Assembly (NCBI GenBank): GCA_008694505.1
Contig: VZDJ01001247.1
Span: forward strand, 687,002-751,001
Origin: Cyanoderma ruficeps
Lineage: Eukaryota; Chordata; Aves; Passeriformes; Timaliidae
Direction of reading: 5' to 3'
Length of the DNA: 64,000 nucleotides
Each line of letters opens with the position of its first letter. Position 1 is the first letter of the stretch. Under the pieces are notes generated by a model. It was not told where the DNA came from. It saw only the letters and a list, made by a program, of their open reading frames with translations, and made no database searches. Below are positions 25,417 through 37,207 of the stretch, in pieces. Made by a program: the position numbers and the translations under genes.

Positions 25417-25623
25417 TTTTTCTTTTTTTTTTTTTNNNNNNNNNNNNNNNNNNNNNNNNNNNNNNNNNNNNNNNNNNNNNNNNNNNNNNNNNNNNNNNNN
25501 NNNNNNNNNNNNNNNNNNNNNNNNNNNNNNNNNNNNNNNNNNNNNNNNNNNNNNNNNNNNNNNNNNNNNNGGAAGGAAGGAAGGAAGGAAGGAAGGAAGG
25601 AAGGAAGGAAGGAAGGAAGGAAG
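25417..25623. repeat. Poly-T / gap / (GGAA)n tract
   Basis: A T-rich run ends at the gap (25436-25570, 135 N), and a clean (GGAA)n array of about 13 units follows from 25571. The sequence changes from pyrimidine-rich to purine-rich on the same strand within the gap. Apparent open frames across it are artefacts. Confidence 0.95.
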
Positions 25624-27330
25624 TCTATGTTGAACAGAATATTTCTGACTAAGGATGCTGTAAGGTAAGGAACATAAACAGGCAGAAAAAGAGGAATTCC
25701 TAGGAAGGAATTTCAACTGTAAAATGATTATTTACACTTCTTTTGCATGGCTGTGCCCTTCCTGCCTTCCTTCCTGCCTTCCTAAATTCACTCTTCTCCT
25801 GCACCTCTGGCTCTCAGGGTGGTGACTTCACACTGGGACAAGTGTTGGAAGTTGTCAGCACCCCCAGGTCCTTCACGAGGAGCAGTGTGATGCTCTCCCT
25901 CACTCTCAGCACCTTTAGGGGCAATTTTTAAGCTAAAATGTCCAGTTCCTTGACCTTTCTTCATTCACCTGCTGCTCTGCATTACAGCTGAGTTTGGGAT
26001 GTGCAGAGTGCCCTAAGTATGCTGCTAACAGGATCTTTACCTACTTTTTTTACCTCTACAACTGGTTTTGCTTGGCATTTCTTTTTCTGACCTTTTGCAG
26101 GCCTGAGGTCTCCAGAGCCAATCTGAGCCCTTTTTTTAATCCCTGTGCTTGTCTCCACACCATCCTGTGTTCCCATTTCCACCCCTCCCTCGATCCCAAT
26201 GTGATTATGTTCCTCACCCTACAGCATTCTCTTCGCCATAAATACTCTGTTCAACTAATCACAAATCTCTTTTCACTTCTATGTAAATTGAAAATTGTGG
26301 TTTAGCCAAAGAAACATAAGCAAAACAAGGAAGGTAGAGCTACAGAGACTCTTAAAATTCATTGCCAATGAAAACTACTGATGAATTTTCTACAGGATAC
26401 AGATGTGGCCAGGAAATAAGCAGGGATAAGGGTGTTAATAATCCTTGGACAAGTGGGAATATGCCAAATGTAGGAGGAGATGCATGAAAAGTTAGTTACA
26501 GTTCCTCAGTGGGAATGGCAGATCCTTTTGGGTGATTACACAGCAAAACCTGCAGGAAAAGGGCAGTTCCAGGCAACAGATATTAAAAAGAAAAATAAAA
26601 AAAGTAATCGAATCCATGTATGTAATATATATTTTTTTCACTGTTTCCAGGTTTCTATTTAGCTGGAAGGTATTTCTCTCTTTTGATACGAACTTTTCTT
26701 ATTAGTGCTGCAAGAATGAGCTGATATTTGCAACACCTCTGGTTTCATGGGCGTAATGACCTGTTTTTAGAAGGTTGGATGATCACACTATTAAGCATTT
26801 AGGTCTCCATCCATTTCCAGTATTAAAAGAACACTTTTTTTCACAGTCTAACTAAGGAATATTGGTTGATCTGCACTTGATAACAGATGACAGCTTACTA
26901 ATTAGAATTGTTCCCCCAAAAAAATTCCATTTCACTGAACAGGTGACCTGTGCACTTATTAAACATTTCTCTGTTGATTTGAAAAATAACGACGATCATT
27001 TAAGCATGATTGTACAGAGCTGTTTCCAGCACTTTATTTTCCACAACTGATGCTTGTAAGTGCTAAGAAAAATTAGGAAAGACCATTAGCAAGACAGGCT
27101 GGACAGAAGGAGCAAATAGCTCTGTACACCAACGAGCTGAAATACTCCTGGCTGAGTAATTCACAACGTGTTTGCCATCTGATGCTTGAGGGTGGTGGGG
27201 AGGAACTGACTTTTGAGGAAGGATGTGTAAGATGTCACACACACCCCTGTGAATTTTGAACACTCAGCAGGCAGCTGCTACATGTCAGCAAAAGAAATTC
27301 CAGTATCGGAGGAGAAATCCTAAAATATCA
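25624..27330. other. Unique non-coding stretch
   Basis: No gene or interspersed repeat is recognised. CCTT-like imperfect repeats lie near 25757-25785. Confidence 0.55.
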
Positions 27331-27565
27331 AAGTATTCCTTTATTATTTGTTATGTTGTTTTAATTGTTTATTAATCAGCAAGTTCAGTGTTTTATTATT
27401 GTACTTGTGTATTGTTATATTAGAATTTCATTGTAAATTTTAATATTGTTATAAATTACTGTATAACATATGTTATTATATAATGACACATTATTATATT
27501 GTTATACACATCATATATGTGTATTTTGTCTATTATTATCCTTGTCTACTTTTATAAATATATAG
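27331..27565. repeat. AT-rich low-complexity stretch
   Basis: The stretch consists mainly of TTATTA, TTGTTATA and ATATAT motifs with almost no G or C. Confidence 0.85.
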
Positions 27566-27594
27566 AAAGGCAACTTCTGAAAACAAATACAGTG

Positions 27595-28062
27595 TGAGAG
27601 GTCTCAGACTCCACTTGCAAATCATGTGTAGAAAAAGTCACTGTTCAGCAATAGCAAAACCATCTCTGTGTTACCACCCCTGTGCTCAGCACAAACCCAA
27701 ACACAGCCCCAGAACAACTCCTGGGAAGAAAATTGACCCAAACTCAGAAAATTGACCCAAAATATCTAAAAGTTTGTAAGTTCCATCCCTTATTCCACAC
27801 CATTTATGACACACTCGGGTCCCACGCTACCACACGACTCAATACAACTCCATCACTCCCTCTACCCTTCCCTTCTTCAATATTAATGTAAATAGTTTTC
27901 AGCCTGCTCCTGCAAAATGTCCATAAACTCTCCCCACAATGTCTGTTGGATGAATTTAATCCATGGCTCTGAGCTCCATCTGTCCTGGTGCTCACCCAGG
28001 ACAGGACTCCCGAGTCCAGCCAAACCCAGCACAGCACCTGCCCACTCAATAATTTTTTTTTG
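27595..28062. repeat. Possible degenerate retroelement fragment
   Basis: The base composition changes abruptly to C-rich on +, with an 18-bp period duplication (GAAAATTGACCCAAA at 27728 and 27746). The stretch ends at a T-rich run near 28052. The texture resembles avian ERV remnants, and both strands carry open frames of 70-110 codons, but I see no definable domain, LTR end or target duplication. Treat the class as unknown. Confidence 0.3.
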
Positions 28063-28701
28063 GTTTTTTTTCCTCAGGTGCTGCTCTTTACTCTCTGAAA
28101 ACCTCAGCAGGAGCACTGACAAACAGCTCCTGTGTGGAGCAGAAAGTCTCACTCCCAGGCTCAGCAGCTGCAGGATTGTTGTCATTGCCTCCTGTTGTTT
28201 TCCCCATGCAGGTTGCCACTTCATCACTTCTGGGACCCAGACAGGAGATGCTTTTATTGCTCCTCAGTATTGAGTTTCCAGAATAACCACCTGAATAATG
28301 GCATTAGAGAATCTGCTGCAGCACCACTGCTGCTTGCAGTTTTAAAGCCACAATGAAAGCTTTCCAGGAGCAGAGTTAGCTCTTGGCAAAACATGCAATA
28401 CCAATATATGCACAGCCCTCCAGAAGTGAGGAGCCATTTTTAATTCTGAGGGTGTCCTTTGGTTTGCCTTTCAGCAAAAGACCCAGGTTAAAATGCTTGA
28501 TTTGTTTCACTACTTTTTTTTTTCCCCCTCCAGAGTATCAGGCTAAATACCAATCTGATTTGGGCTCTTTTTGAGGGTGCTTTATTATCCTGATGGATCT
28601 CCAGCAGTGCCAAAACACATATTCATCACAGCAAACAGCTTCAGCTCAAGCATGATAGATTAGAACCAACTGCCCAGCTTCCCTGTATGTATCAAAGGTA
28701 T
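28063..28701. other. Unique non-coding stretch
   Basis: No gene or interspersed repeat is recognised. Overlapping open frames of 63-118 codons on both strands have no motif. Confidence 0.5.
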
Positions 28702-28928
28702 CAAAATCCCAGAATCCCACAGTCACTGAGGTTGGAAAAGACCTCCAGGACCATGGAGTCCAAGCTGTGCCTGATCCCCACTTTGTCCCCAGCCCAGAGC
28801 TCTGAGTGCCACCTTCAGCCCTTCCTGGGACACCTCCAGGGATGGGGACTCCAACACCTCCCTGGGCAGCCCATGACAAGGCCTGACCACCCTTTCCATG
28901 GAGAAATTCCCCCTGATGTCCAACATGA
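28702..28928 (-). mobile_element. CR1 LINE 3' part
   Basis: On + it runs 'agaatcccacagtcactgag', 'gttggaaaagacctccagga', 'ggatggggactccaacacct' and 'gaccaccctttccatggaga'. This is a different 3'-end type ('gttggaaaagacctcc') from the 'gggttggaagggacc' copies. Confidence 0.85.
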
Positions 28929-30960
28929 AATGATACAGTACACAATAAGCTACAATTTTATTTCCTGGAAATCCATCTCACAAAAGTGCTTTGGATAACA
29001 ACATTAAACTACCACAGGAGCTGTCTTTAGGGTGGTTTTTCCCCTCCGGCAATGCCCAGGTCTGTTCCACTTTTGCTGTGAAAATGGGCTCTGAGGCTGA
29101 CCTGAGATCCTGAGTTGAGCTTCTTTTGGCAGAAAAGTTGCAAACTCACAGGATTTCAGCATCCCTGTTCAATATGAACCCTGAAAAAGAAGCTCCAAGG
29201 CCAAGCTGGATGGGGCTTGGAGCAACCTGGGCCAGTGGAAGGTGTCCCTGCCTGTGGCAGGGGGTGGAATGGGAAGGGCTTTAATGTCCCTTCCAACCCA
29301 AACCCTTCTGGGATCCTCTGATTCCATGATAATGCCAGTCACCCCTGCAAACCCAGTACTGAGGTCATCTTATCTCTCCATGTGTTCCAAAAGCTGAGCT
29401 CTATTTGTCACAAAGTATCGGTAAGATCATCCAATTAGCAAGATTCTGCAAGTGATGTGAGACGTAATTTCCAGGACTTCATTTCAGCAACCAATGCGTT
29501 TAAGAAATGAAGTCATCAAGGTTTTTCAAAAGACTTTTTTATTATACTAATGATAAATTTGGATGATATTTAAAAATACTGCAGAAATAGAAACATCTTT
29601 TTCTACCAGTTTTACTCAACAATTTCTAAATTGTGGGTTTGGTGTCTCAGAAGTTTCCATTTAACAGAAAACATTGATAAAACTCCCATTTCTTAAGATC
29701 TAGGAGAGCAATATAAGAAATATCTCCAAGGAGGAAATTGTTCCAACTTCCCATTGAAGAAACAAATTTGGTGCTGGCATTTTTTAAGCCAGATTTTTGG
29801 TGCTGGCAGATTTTTAAGCCCAAAAACTGATGATGTGATAAGAAGGGTTTTGAAGGGAGGAAATATTAAGATCAGAGTTGGAAAATAATTTCAGAAAAAT
29901 TTTCAGTTTTCAGGCAACACGGCCATGAGAAACATCACAGCCAAAAAATGCTGTAAATGGAGAGTGAGTGATCACCTAAAAGCACCTGTCATCTAATGTC
30001 TTATTTGAACACAACATGAGGGAAAAATAACATGTTCCAGCCATATAGTTATGCTATTAGTATCACATTGGTACCTGTCTGTCAGCAGCTGTCCTAGAAA
30101 AGTGACATTTTAAAACAAAAAAGCGAGACAGGTTAAAGATGAAGGTGCAGCAAAGATATGTTGTTTGTTTCCCAGACACTTATTACGGAGAGAAAAAATA
30201 AATAAATAAGGATACTGCCAGTGATTGCAGCAGATAAATGCTGGAGGGACCCCAAATGAGTGCCAGATTGGAAAATTAATGCTGTGTACTGAGAGGAAAG
30301 CTTGGGTTTTGATCATCAGAGTCAGCTGCTGCTCTGAGCCCACAAGGATGTCCTCACAGCTCAGCTGAAGGGTCGTTCAAGAGCTCCACGTAGCTCGAGG
30401 AGTCACTAGATGGCAGAATCTTCTAATTAGTTCAGTGTCATTTGTTATCTAATCACCTCTGGAAGCAGACCTGGTTCTCAGTTAGAGAGCAGTGCAGCAA
30501 ATTATGCAGCAAACCACAAATCTGTGCTACTCAATCCACTCCCAAGTTTTTAGCACTTTGAAGTTTGTTTTTTTTTTTTTTCCCAGATATTCCTGCAAAA
30601 TATTTGATGTAAACGACTTTTAAGCAAGCACGGGGAGCTGTACCAGTAACTGGTTCACATTTTCAAATGACTCAGAGGGGTTCAGAAGCCAAATTTTAAG
30701 TTTTTATAAGAATCATTCTCCAATACATACTAACATTTGGTGGTTTTTATTCCAGTAGCTGACAGTGCTCATAAATTTCTGAGGTGGCCAATAATGGGAC
30801 TCACCAAAACCCCCAAAATCCCTAAGAAAAACCTGTTTGTTTCTAATGGATTCACATTTTTGTGGTAATGTGACAATGAAACCAGATCCATCTGTCCACA
30901 TGGGTAGGAAGTAGGCAGAGCTTTCCTCAGCTCTACATGTAGTGGCATTGAGTGAGTTTC
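28929..30960. other. Unique non-coding stretch with one CR1 fragment
   Basis: No gene is seen. A 29-bp tandem duplication lies at 29768-29820 (GGTGCTGGCA at 29770 and 29799). Poly-T occurs at 30569-30581. Confidence 0.5.
29193..29330 (+). mobile_element. CR1 LINE 3'-end fragment
   Basis: 'ctccaaggccaagctggatg', 'gcaacctgggccagtggaag' and 'cccttccaacccaaaccctt' match the sense-strand CR1 terminus, ending with degenerate terminal repeats (attccatgat). Confidence 0.87.
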
Positions 30961-31203
30961 ACAAAATCCCAGAATGGTTTGGGTTGGAAGGGGTTGGGTT
31001 TGGTTTTAAGCCCATCCAGTGCCACCCCCTGCCATGGGCAGGGACACCTTCCACTGTCCCAGGGTGCCGCCAGCCCCATCCAACCTGCCCTTGGACACTT
31101 CCAGGGATCCAGGGGCAGCCACAGCTTCTCTGGGCACCCTGTGCCAGGGCCTCTCCACCCTCACAGGGAAAAAATCCTTCCCGAAATCCCCTCTAACCCT
31201 GCT
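30961..31203 (-). mobile_element. CR1 LINE 3' part
   Basis: On + it reads 'aatcccagaatggtttgggt', 'ccatgggcagggacaccttc', 'ccagggatccaggggcagcc' and 'ctcacagggaaaaaatcctt'. A small insertion (ggttgggtttgg, near 30990) interrupts the usual terminus. Confidence 0.88.
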
Positions 31204-33344
31204 GGTGTCATTTTGGAGCTGTTCACTGGGTAACTACGGCTACTCCCAGCTGTGAAGTCTTCTGTGCCCTAAGGGATGTACCAAAGTCACAAAACCCAAC
31301 TCCAGAGGGGCAGAAACTTAAACCCCTTAAATTTTAACTTAAATTTTCCCAGGGCCAGAGCAAACATTCAGCTGATCGAGTGGATGTTCATCCTACTCCT
31401 TCTAATGTGACCATGGAAAGAAAAAAGTTACAAATTGTGTAGGTTGTATTATAAATTTGCATTCAAAAAACCCAACTGTGGTAAGAGTCCAGTTAAAAGT
31501 GCACTGAGCCAGCAGGGATAGTGGTGACACCAAGGAATAATAACTTCAAAAAGTACAGGCAGAGAAGGGAAGAAAAAGCAACAAGTGAAGAAGCCCTGTG
31601 TGATTGCTGAAGGATCCTCAGTGGCACAAAGGGCAGCCTAATGCAGCAGAAAGTCTACTGACTTCATTTATTCATTTTTAATAAACAATCCAGCAGTGTT
31701 TACAATGCAGTGAGCATTTTGAGCTGCAATATTTATCAAGGTGCCATGGAACGTCACTGAGAGGCCTCACGTGGCTTTTGCATCTCAGATACTCGTGACC
31801 TTTCTAAGCAGCTGAGTGACAATTATAGGAGAATAATTTATTTACATTTAACACGGCTGAAATAATGGGATTTGCCAACAGTTATGGCTAATAAAAATTC
31901 CTTGCAATTTTTTTGCTGGGTGCTGGAATGTCTCTGTGGAATGCAGGCAAGCTCGAGGTGGAATCTGGGATACTGCAGACCAGCTTTGTCCATCCCACAA
32001 TTTATTGCTACATAAGTGGGAGTTTCTTTTCTCCTCTAACTTTCCCCTCTATGTCAGCAACAATCTGTACAATCAGTACAACTTGCTGGACTGGTAAAAA
32101 GAAAATAATAAAACCTGACCTGGCAAAATTAAATCATTGGGTTATCAAACTGAATCAGCTCCAAGCAAAAGGTCAGAGAGGGAAGTGGCAGCCAAGAGAC
32201 GAAGGTGAAAGGAGTGTCCATCCTGGAGGGGGAATGTGCTGGATTAGCACAAGTGGATTTTCACTGGAATGTCTATTTTACGTAAGTCAGAGCAGGAGAC
32301 TCCAGGCTCTGATTACACATGAACTCTTGAATCTGCAGTTCCTGAGTTCCAAAGTAGGACACTGCTTCCGCAAACTCTCTGGGAGGCTCACGTGACAAAA
32401 AAAAAATCCATTCTGTTGATATTTGCACAGGTTTTGTAACACTCCTTGAAAGTTTGGGTGGTGCTGTTATTTTTCTGCTTTAATTCTGTTCTTGGAACAC
32501 ATCGGGAATTTCAGAGTGCAGTGTTATCATATGCAGGGAGAATTAAATGTGGTGTGAGAGGATTTATGGACAGGGAAAACAGATGTGGTGCTCAGCGCCT
32601 CCTTTGCCTTAAACAGAGCCAGAAAGGTCTCAGATCCTTGAGTTTGGGGAAGGAGTCCTGGGGGAGGATTTAACAGCAATGCATGGAGAGAGACTTGGGG
32701 TTTACCTGAGACAACCTGTGGAGGTTGGTGGGGAGTTGGGGTCAGTGGGAGACCTGGAAGTTCTCCTTTCAATACCATCCACTGTCACCTTTGATGGGCT
32801 GGGAAGATCAGGGGAGGTGCTTCACCAGTGAGGAGAAGAGTCAGTCACTTTTAAAACAGGTCAAAAGGGCATCCAGGGAGCTGCGAGAGGGTCAGTCCTG
32901 CTTTGGTCCCTGGGAAAGGAGCAAATCCTCATGAAAATGTTTCTGGAAACAAGGCAGAGAGGAAGGTGGCTGGGAGCAGCCAACATGGACTTAACCAAGC
33001 TTGCCAAAGATAAATCAGGCCTGATCAACCTGATTGCTTTACAGGATAAAAGATTTGGTCTGAGGAGAAAAGATCAGTGGGGAATTGGGTCAATATGGTG
33101 TGCTGAAAGAACCAAGAGCTCAGGCCACCTTTAAACCATTTAAAATTTGATGATTTACAGCACTTTTAGTTTGACTGGTTAGCTCTTAAGCTTATTAATT
33201 ACCAGTACCTAGAGTTATTAATCAACATCACTGGGCAGACAGAGCTGTTACTTTTAACCCTTTAACAACCCCAACACCACTGAGCTGGGCTGGGCAGCAC
33301 AGATCCCAACAGTCCTGTTTGGAGGCAGGGATGGAGGTGATGAG
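31204..33344. other. Unique non-coding stretch
   Basis: No gene is recognised. The longest open frame in the window (31913-32395, +, 160 codons) lies here, but it has no domain, signal peptide or neighbour to support it. Confidence 0.5.
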
Positions 33345-33892
33345 GCTTGATGCTGGAACCCTGGGAGATGAGAATTTTTAGGCTTTCTGTGCTGACAGGC
33401 ACTGACCCTCAAGAAAACACTGCATTTGACCTGAGGCCTTGGAACAGGCTTCCAAAATTGCGTGAAAGCACTGGGATTGTGGGTGTGTAGTTTGAACAGA
33501 AGTGTGTGATGCCACAGGGTGGAAAATTTAAAGGTTTTAGTATATAGTAATGTATATAAAGCAAGATGGAGGTTTAGGGAATAGGGTAAGTTCTTCTTTT
33601 TCATCTTCTTTTTCATGGGTTTGGGTGATATCTTGTAATTGGGTAGAAAGATCCACATTGTGGACCAAGGGTGTTTGGTTATTGGGTTAAAAGTAAAAGT
33701 AATATAGGTGTCATCTCATAATTGGACAATTTGTGCTTAAAAGAGCTTGGAATGTGTTAGAGAGAGTCATTTTCTACTTTGTCAGCTAGAAGTCACAACT
33801 TGTGAGACTGTAACATAGATAAGAATAAATAAACATCTGAGTCCGAACATGAATCTGCGAGTCCCGAGCATTTAATGCCGGCTCTAACAACA
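33345..33892 (+). mobile_element. Probable ERV solo LTR
   Basis: LTR-like features stand in the right order on +: a TATA box (TATATAAA, 33553-33560), overlapping polyadenylation signals (AATAAATAAA, 33824-33833), then a short tail ending 'gctctaacaaca'. The tract 'gcaagatggaggtttaggg' followed by TTC-rich sequence and 'gggtagaaagatcc' is shared with the minus-strand fragment at 6782-7335. The 3' end (33889 or 33892) is fairly secure; the 5' end is uncertain by up to 100 bp and no target duplication was found. No internal retroviral region adjoins it. Confidence 0.65.
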
Positions 33893-34642
33893 GAAAAGAA
33901 GATAACAAACCCACAGCTTGAGAGCTCTTGGATGGAGCAGTCACAACTGCAACAGGCTTCTGGGCTTCTCCTCCCTGACTCCCTGACCTTTTTATGTCAT
34001 TCGTGCTTTTATCTCTCCTGAAGTGATGCATTGACTGCCCCTTTCGCTGCTTATTTCATATTTGCTTTTGGCAGCTCAGTCTCTTGGGTGCTGGTGGGGA
34101 TGTTCTGCCTCTTTGCTTATCTTGTTCTTTATCTTGTAGCTGCTTGTTTTCCAGCTGCCCCTTGGGTGCACCTGCACACACCTTTGCTCCTCTGGCTGTT
34201 CCACTGCTTGCACAAGTATTTGAAATATTCCCACATTTTGTCTGGCTTTGCCATAACATTTACAAAGTGCTGCTACACTGTAATAAATTAGGATGCTAAT
34301 ATTTGGCTCCAAGGCAAAGTGGTATTAATTATATCCTGATTGATGAACTTCTAATTTATATGTGGCTGCTGCCTCTGACTCTGTGCAATGCAGTGTTTGA
34401 AAATTATTGTGTAGAAGCCCATCAGTGCAGAAAAATTCCACCTTATTCTAAAAATAGAGATGGTCATTCCCAAAATGTTCTGAGACAAATACCAAACAGT
34501 GTTCACATCCCTGTGTTTTGGCCAATACCTTGACCTGCAGATCACAGATCTGGAAACTTTGGCTCTGGATCACAGTAGCAGACAGATACAATCATAATTC
34601 AGGTATAATTTTAGCTATAATTTAGATAATTTTATTATAATA

Positions 34643-34721
34643 CCTGCCCATGGTGTGGAGAGGTTTGGAACTAGAAGATCTTTCAGTTCCTTTCCAACCC
34701 AAACCAATCGTTCCATGATTT
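34643..34721 (+). mobile_element. Short CR1 3'-end fragment
   Basis: 'cctgcccatggtgtggagag', 'ggaactagaagatctttcag' and 'cctttccaacccaaaccaat' match the sense CR1 terminus. Confidence 0.8.
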
Positions 34722-35338
34722 CATTGGGAGACTCAAGTTGCATTGATATAGATAATTGGATAATATATCATAACGTTACAAGTATTGAATGATATTAGAT
34801 TTTGGATAATAGAATGCTACAGTCTTGCTACCTTTATTGACTGAAATGCTGCCAAGTGTCATTATTTTGCCACCAATTTTCAGATCTGTTGTTTCATCTT
34901 TAAGTCACCAAACACTGCATTAGATGACTGTGTGGAAGGTTCCTCTCTTTTACAATTAAAAAGAAGAACGTCCAACATTCACTGTTATAAAAACCAACCT
35001 GGAAGGAGATAAAAGGGCTTCCATACCTCTCTAAATCTTTTTTAGGTTCCTGAGGCTCCTGGAAGCAGTCACGGAGGTGTGGTGGGTGCCCGTGTGACAT
35101 TCTCCATCCTGGGCTGGTCTTGGAACGCCAACATGTGAATTACACATCTTATAGATTAATCCATCTTTAGCCCTGTCACTCCAGGCCCTTGAAAAAAGTT
35201 TTTCTCCATCTTTCTCCAAGGCTGAATAAAAATGACCACGAATATTATTTGAAAACAACATCATTTGAACAATATATAAATGTTTTCTCTCTTCAGAGGT
35301 TTCTTCATTAACTTCAGATTGAGCTGGTAGGAGGTCAC

Positions 35339-35460
35339 CTTGGATGGGGCTTGGAGCAATCTGGTCGAGTAGAAGGTTTCCCTTCCCATGGCAGGGGTGG
35401 AATGAGAGCAGTTTTAAGGTCCCTTCCAACCCAAACCATTCCAGGATTCTCCGATTCTAC
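35339..35460 (+). mobile_element. CR1 LINE 3'-end fragment
   Basis: 'cttggatggggcttggagca', 'cccttcccatggcaggggtg' and 'ggtcccttccaacccaaacc' are sense-strand CR1, with degenerate terminal repeats up to 35460. Confidence 0.87.
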
Positions 35461-35924
35461 ACTTTTATATGTATATATGGTTTTAAAATGGAGATTTCCA
35501 GGCTAGATCTGCAGACGGAGAAAGCTTTCATTTTCTTCTTATAATGCAGACAAAGGGATGAGATAAAAATTTTTCCCATCTTTAGTGGAAAAGAAAATGT
35601 CTCTTCTTCCTTTCATGGTTTTTTGGTACTCATTTTAAAATCATTCATGGGAAATAAGGGAAGAGGTGAAAGATTATTAAATGTATAACCATTTTATTGT
35701 AACTTCTGAAACACATTATTGCCTCCTGAATTGTGGAATAACAGGCAATCAGAAGAAGGAAAAAAAGAAAAAAAAAAGGGGGGAGGGGGGAAGAAACAGC
35801 AAGGCAAAGACAATCTGTTTTAAAACACTTGGATAAGATATGTTGGAGAGCCTCCAGTTCTAAAGAGAATGAAGATTTTGCAGACCTGTTCCAGTTTTGT
35901 TTCCAGATTTGTAGTAAAGGTGTT

Positions 35925-36510
35925 TGCGTGTCCCCAAAGCTTGGAGGGGGCTCAGCACAGTGAAGAAGGAGCCCTAAAGCAGCAGGAGATTGGAGCTGCC
36001 CAGGCCCCAGGGGGGTGCACACACAGTCACTTTGCTCAAATTCGGCAATTACTCCTGCACCCAGATATCAGGGATGTAGAAAAGTGCTTTTTCCATGAAC
36101 AAGGAAGACATTAACAAACCCAGTACTGCAGGAGCAGCACTTACCTGCCCTGCTTCTCCTAAAATCAGGAGGAAATGTGCCTGGGAGAGCCTTGGGAGCC
36201 CTCTGTGCTTGGCAAGCAGCTTAGCACCAGCTCTGCTGCCAGTGGAAGCTGCACAAATCTCGTGTACATACCTGTCCAGGTGAGCTGTGCTGTGCACCCC
36301 AGAGCAGCAGGGAGGGCACAGGGAGGCTCTGCTGCCCTGGGGAAGGGTTTTTCCAGCCACAGCAGCCAGAAAAGTCCCATCCTTGTGGGTGCTGGGAGAA
36401 AGAACATTAAATATGCAGTAGTGGTGCTGGCAGCAATGCTCAGGGAGAATTGGGAGCACGGACTTTGCCGCTGCGACAGATGATTGCCTTTGCTCTTCCA
36501 GGCAAAATAA
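35925..36510. other. GC-rich island with splice-like signals; function unknown
   Basis: This patch is clearly richer in G and C than its surroundings and is not a recognised repeat. On + a polypyrimidine-like run and CAG end at 36168, and a consensus donor CAG/GTGAGC lies at 36279/36280. Between them are 111 bases that stay open in the frame running from 36169. On - a perfect donor CAG/GTAAGT lies at 36147-36155, also in an open frame (36049-36513, 154 codons). I recognise neither product. It may be an exon of an unknown transcript, an enhancer, or chance. Confidence 0.3.
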
Positions 36511-36695
36511 CAAAATATTTTGTCAGATCAGGTTCACATAAACATATTGGTGACTGCACACGAAGCCACGGGGTCTCGTTTAATAAACACTGAGGCTCTA
36601 ATTGGCAGTTCTCAAGCACACACAGCACCGGTGGCCACTGGAGGGCTCAAACGCCACTCAGGAATTGTTATCCCAGGCCCTGGGCTGTGCTCAGC

Positions 36696-36999
36696 TGTCG
36701 CAGGGCGAAGCTGGGCGTGTCCCAATTTAGGAACCTTCGGGAGAGAGGCTCAGGACACGGCCGTTGTAGAAAAACTCTCTCAATTTTATTTTGACTCCAG
36801 TATTTATAGATATGTACAGAGGTCAAGGGATTGGCTACACAGGTTGCCACCCCTTCAACCTGGATGGTGGACATCACCATCAATCATTTCTTCTCTCACA
36901 GGAGAAGTATGTAAACATTCTAAGAATAGGCATTATTTACATCAAGGCTGCGTGTGAAACTTCTACAGAAAGACAAAAGACAGAAAACTCAAGGCAACA
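36696..36999 (-). mobile_element. Solo ERV LTR with 6-bp target duplication
   Basis: The 304-bp element starts TGTCGCAGGG and ends AGGCAACA on +. It is flanked by the direct repeat CTCAGC (36690-36695 and 37000-37005). A 6-bp duplication is the rule for beta- and alpha-retrovirus-like (ERVK-type) integration. Sense is the minus strand: the TATA box (TTTATA on +, 36803-36808) lies only about 15 bases from the polyadenylation signal (TTTATT on +, 36785-36790). That close spacing matches LTRs with a very short R region. It is unrelated in sequence to the 446-bp family. Confidence 0.87.
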
Positions 37000-37207
37000 C
37001 TCAGCCACCAAGGAGGAGACCTAAATGCCATCACACGCATCACATGGAATATTTGGGGATCCAATCTCTAGGATTGGACAGGTCTAGGCATGAGGTGGAT
37101 ATTAAGTTGTCCTAAAGTGTAATTTGCATATTCCTCCTTCAGGCTCCCTTTTGCTGAAGAATGGAAATTTAGAGGACCTTCTGTTCCCAGTCCCCAGCTC
37201 TAGGCCT

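Larger units (their letters stand above)
33893..35924. other. Unique stretch with two CR1 fragments
   Basis: No gene is seen. A purine tract with two runs of six G separated by A lies at about 35755-35792. Confidence 0.5.

Noticed and set aside
31913..32395. 160-codon open frame on +
   Set aside because: Longest frame without an N run, but it has no domain, signal or family resemblance. Several frames of this order are expected by chance in 64 kb of AT-rich DNA read six ways.
35755..35792. G-rich tract as a possible quadruplex
   Set aside because: Only two G runs separated by one base are present, so a normal four-run motif is lacking.
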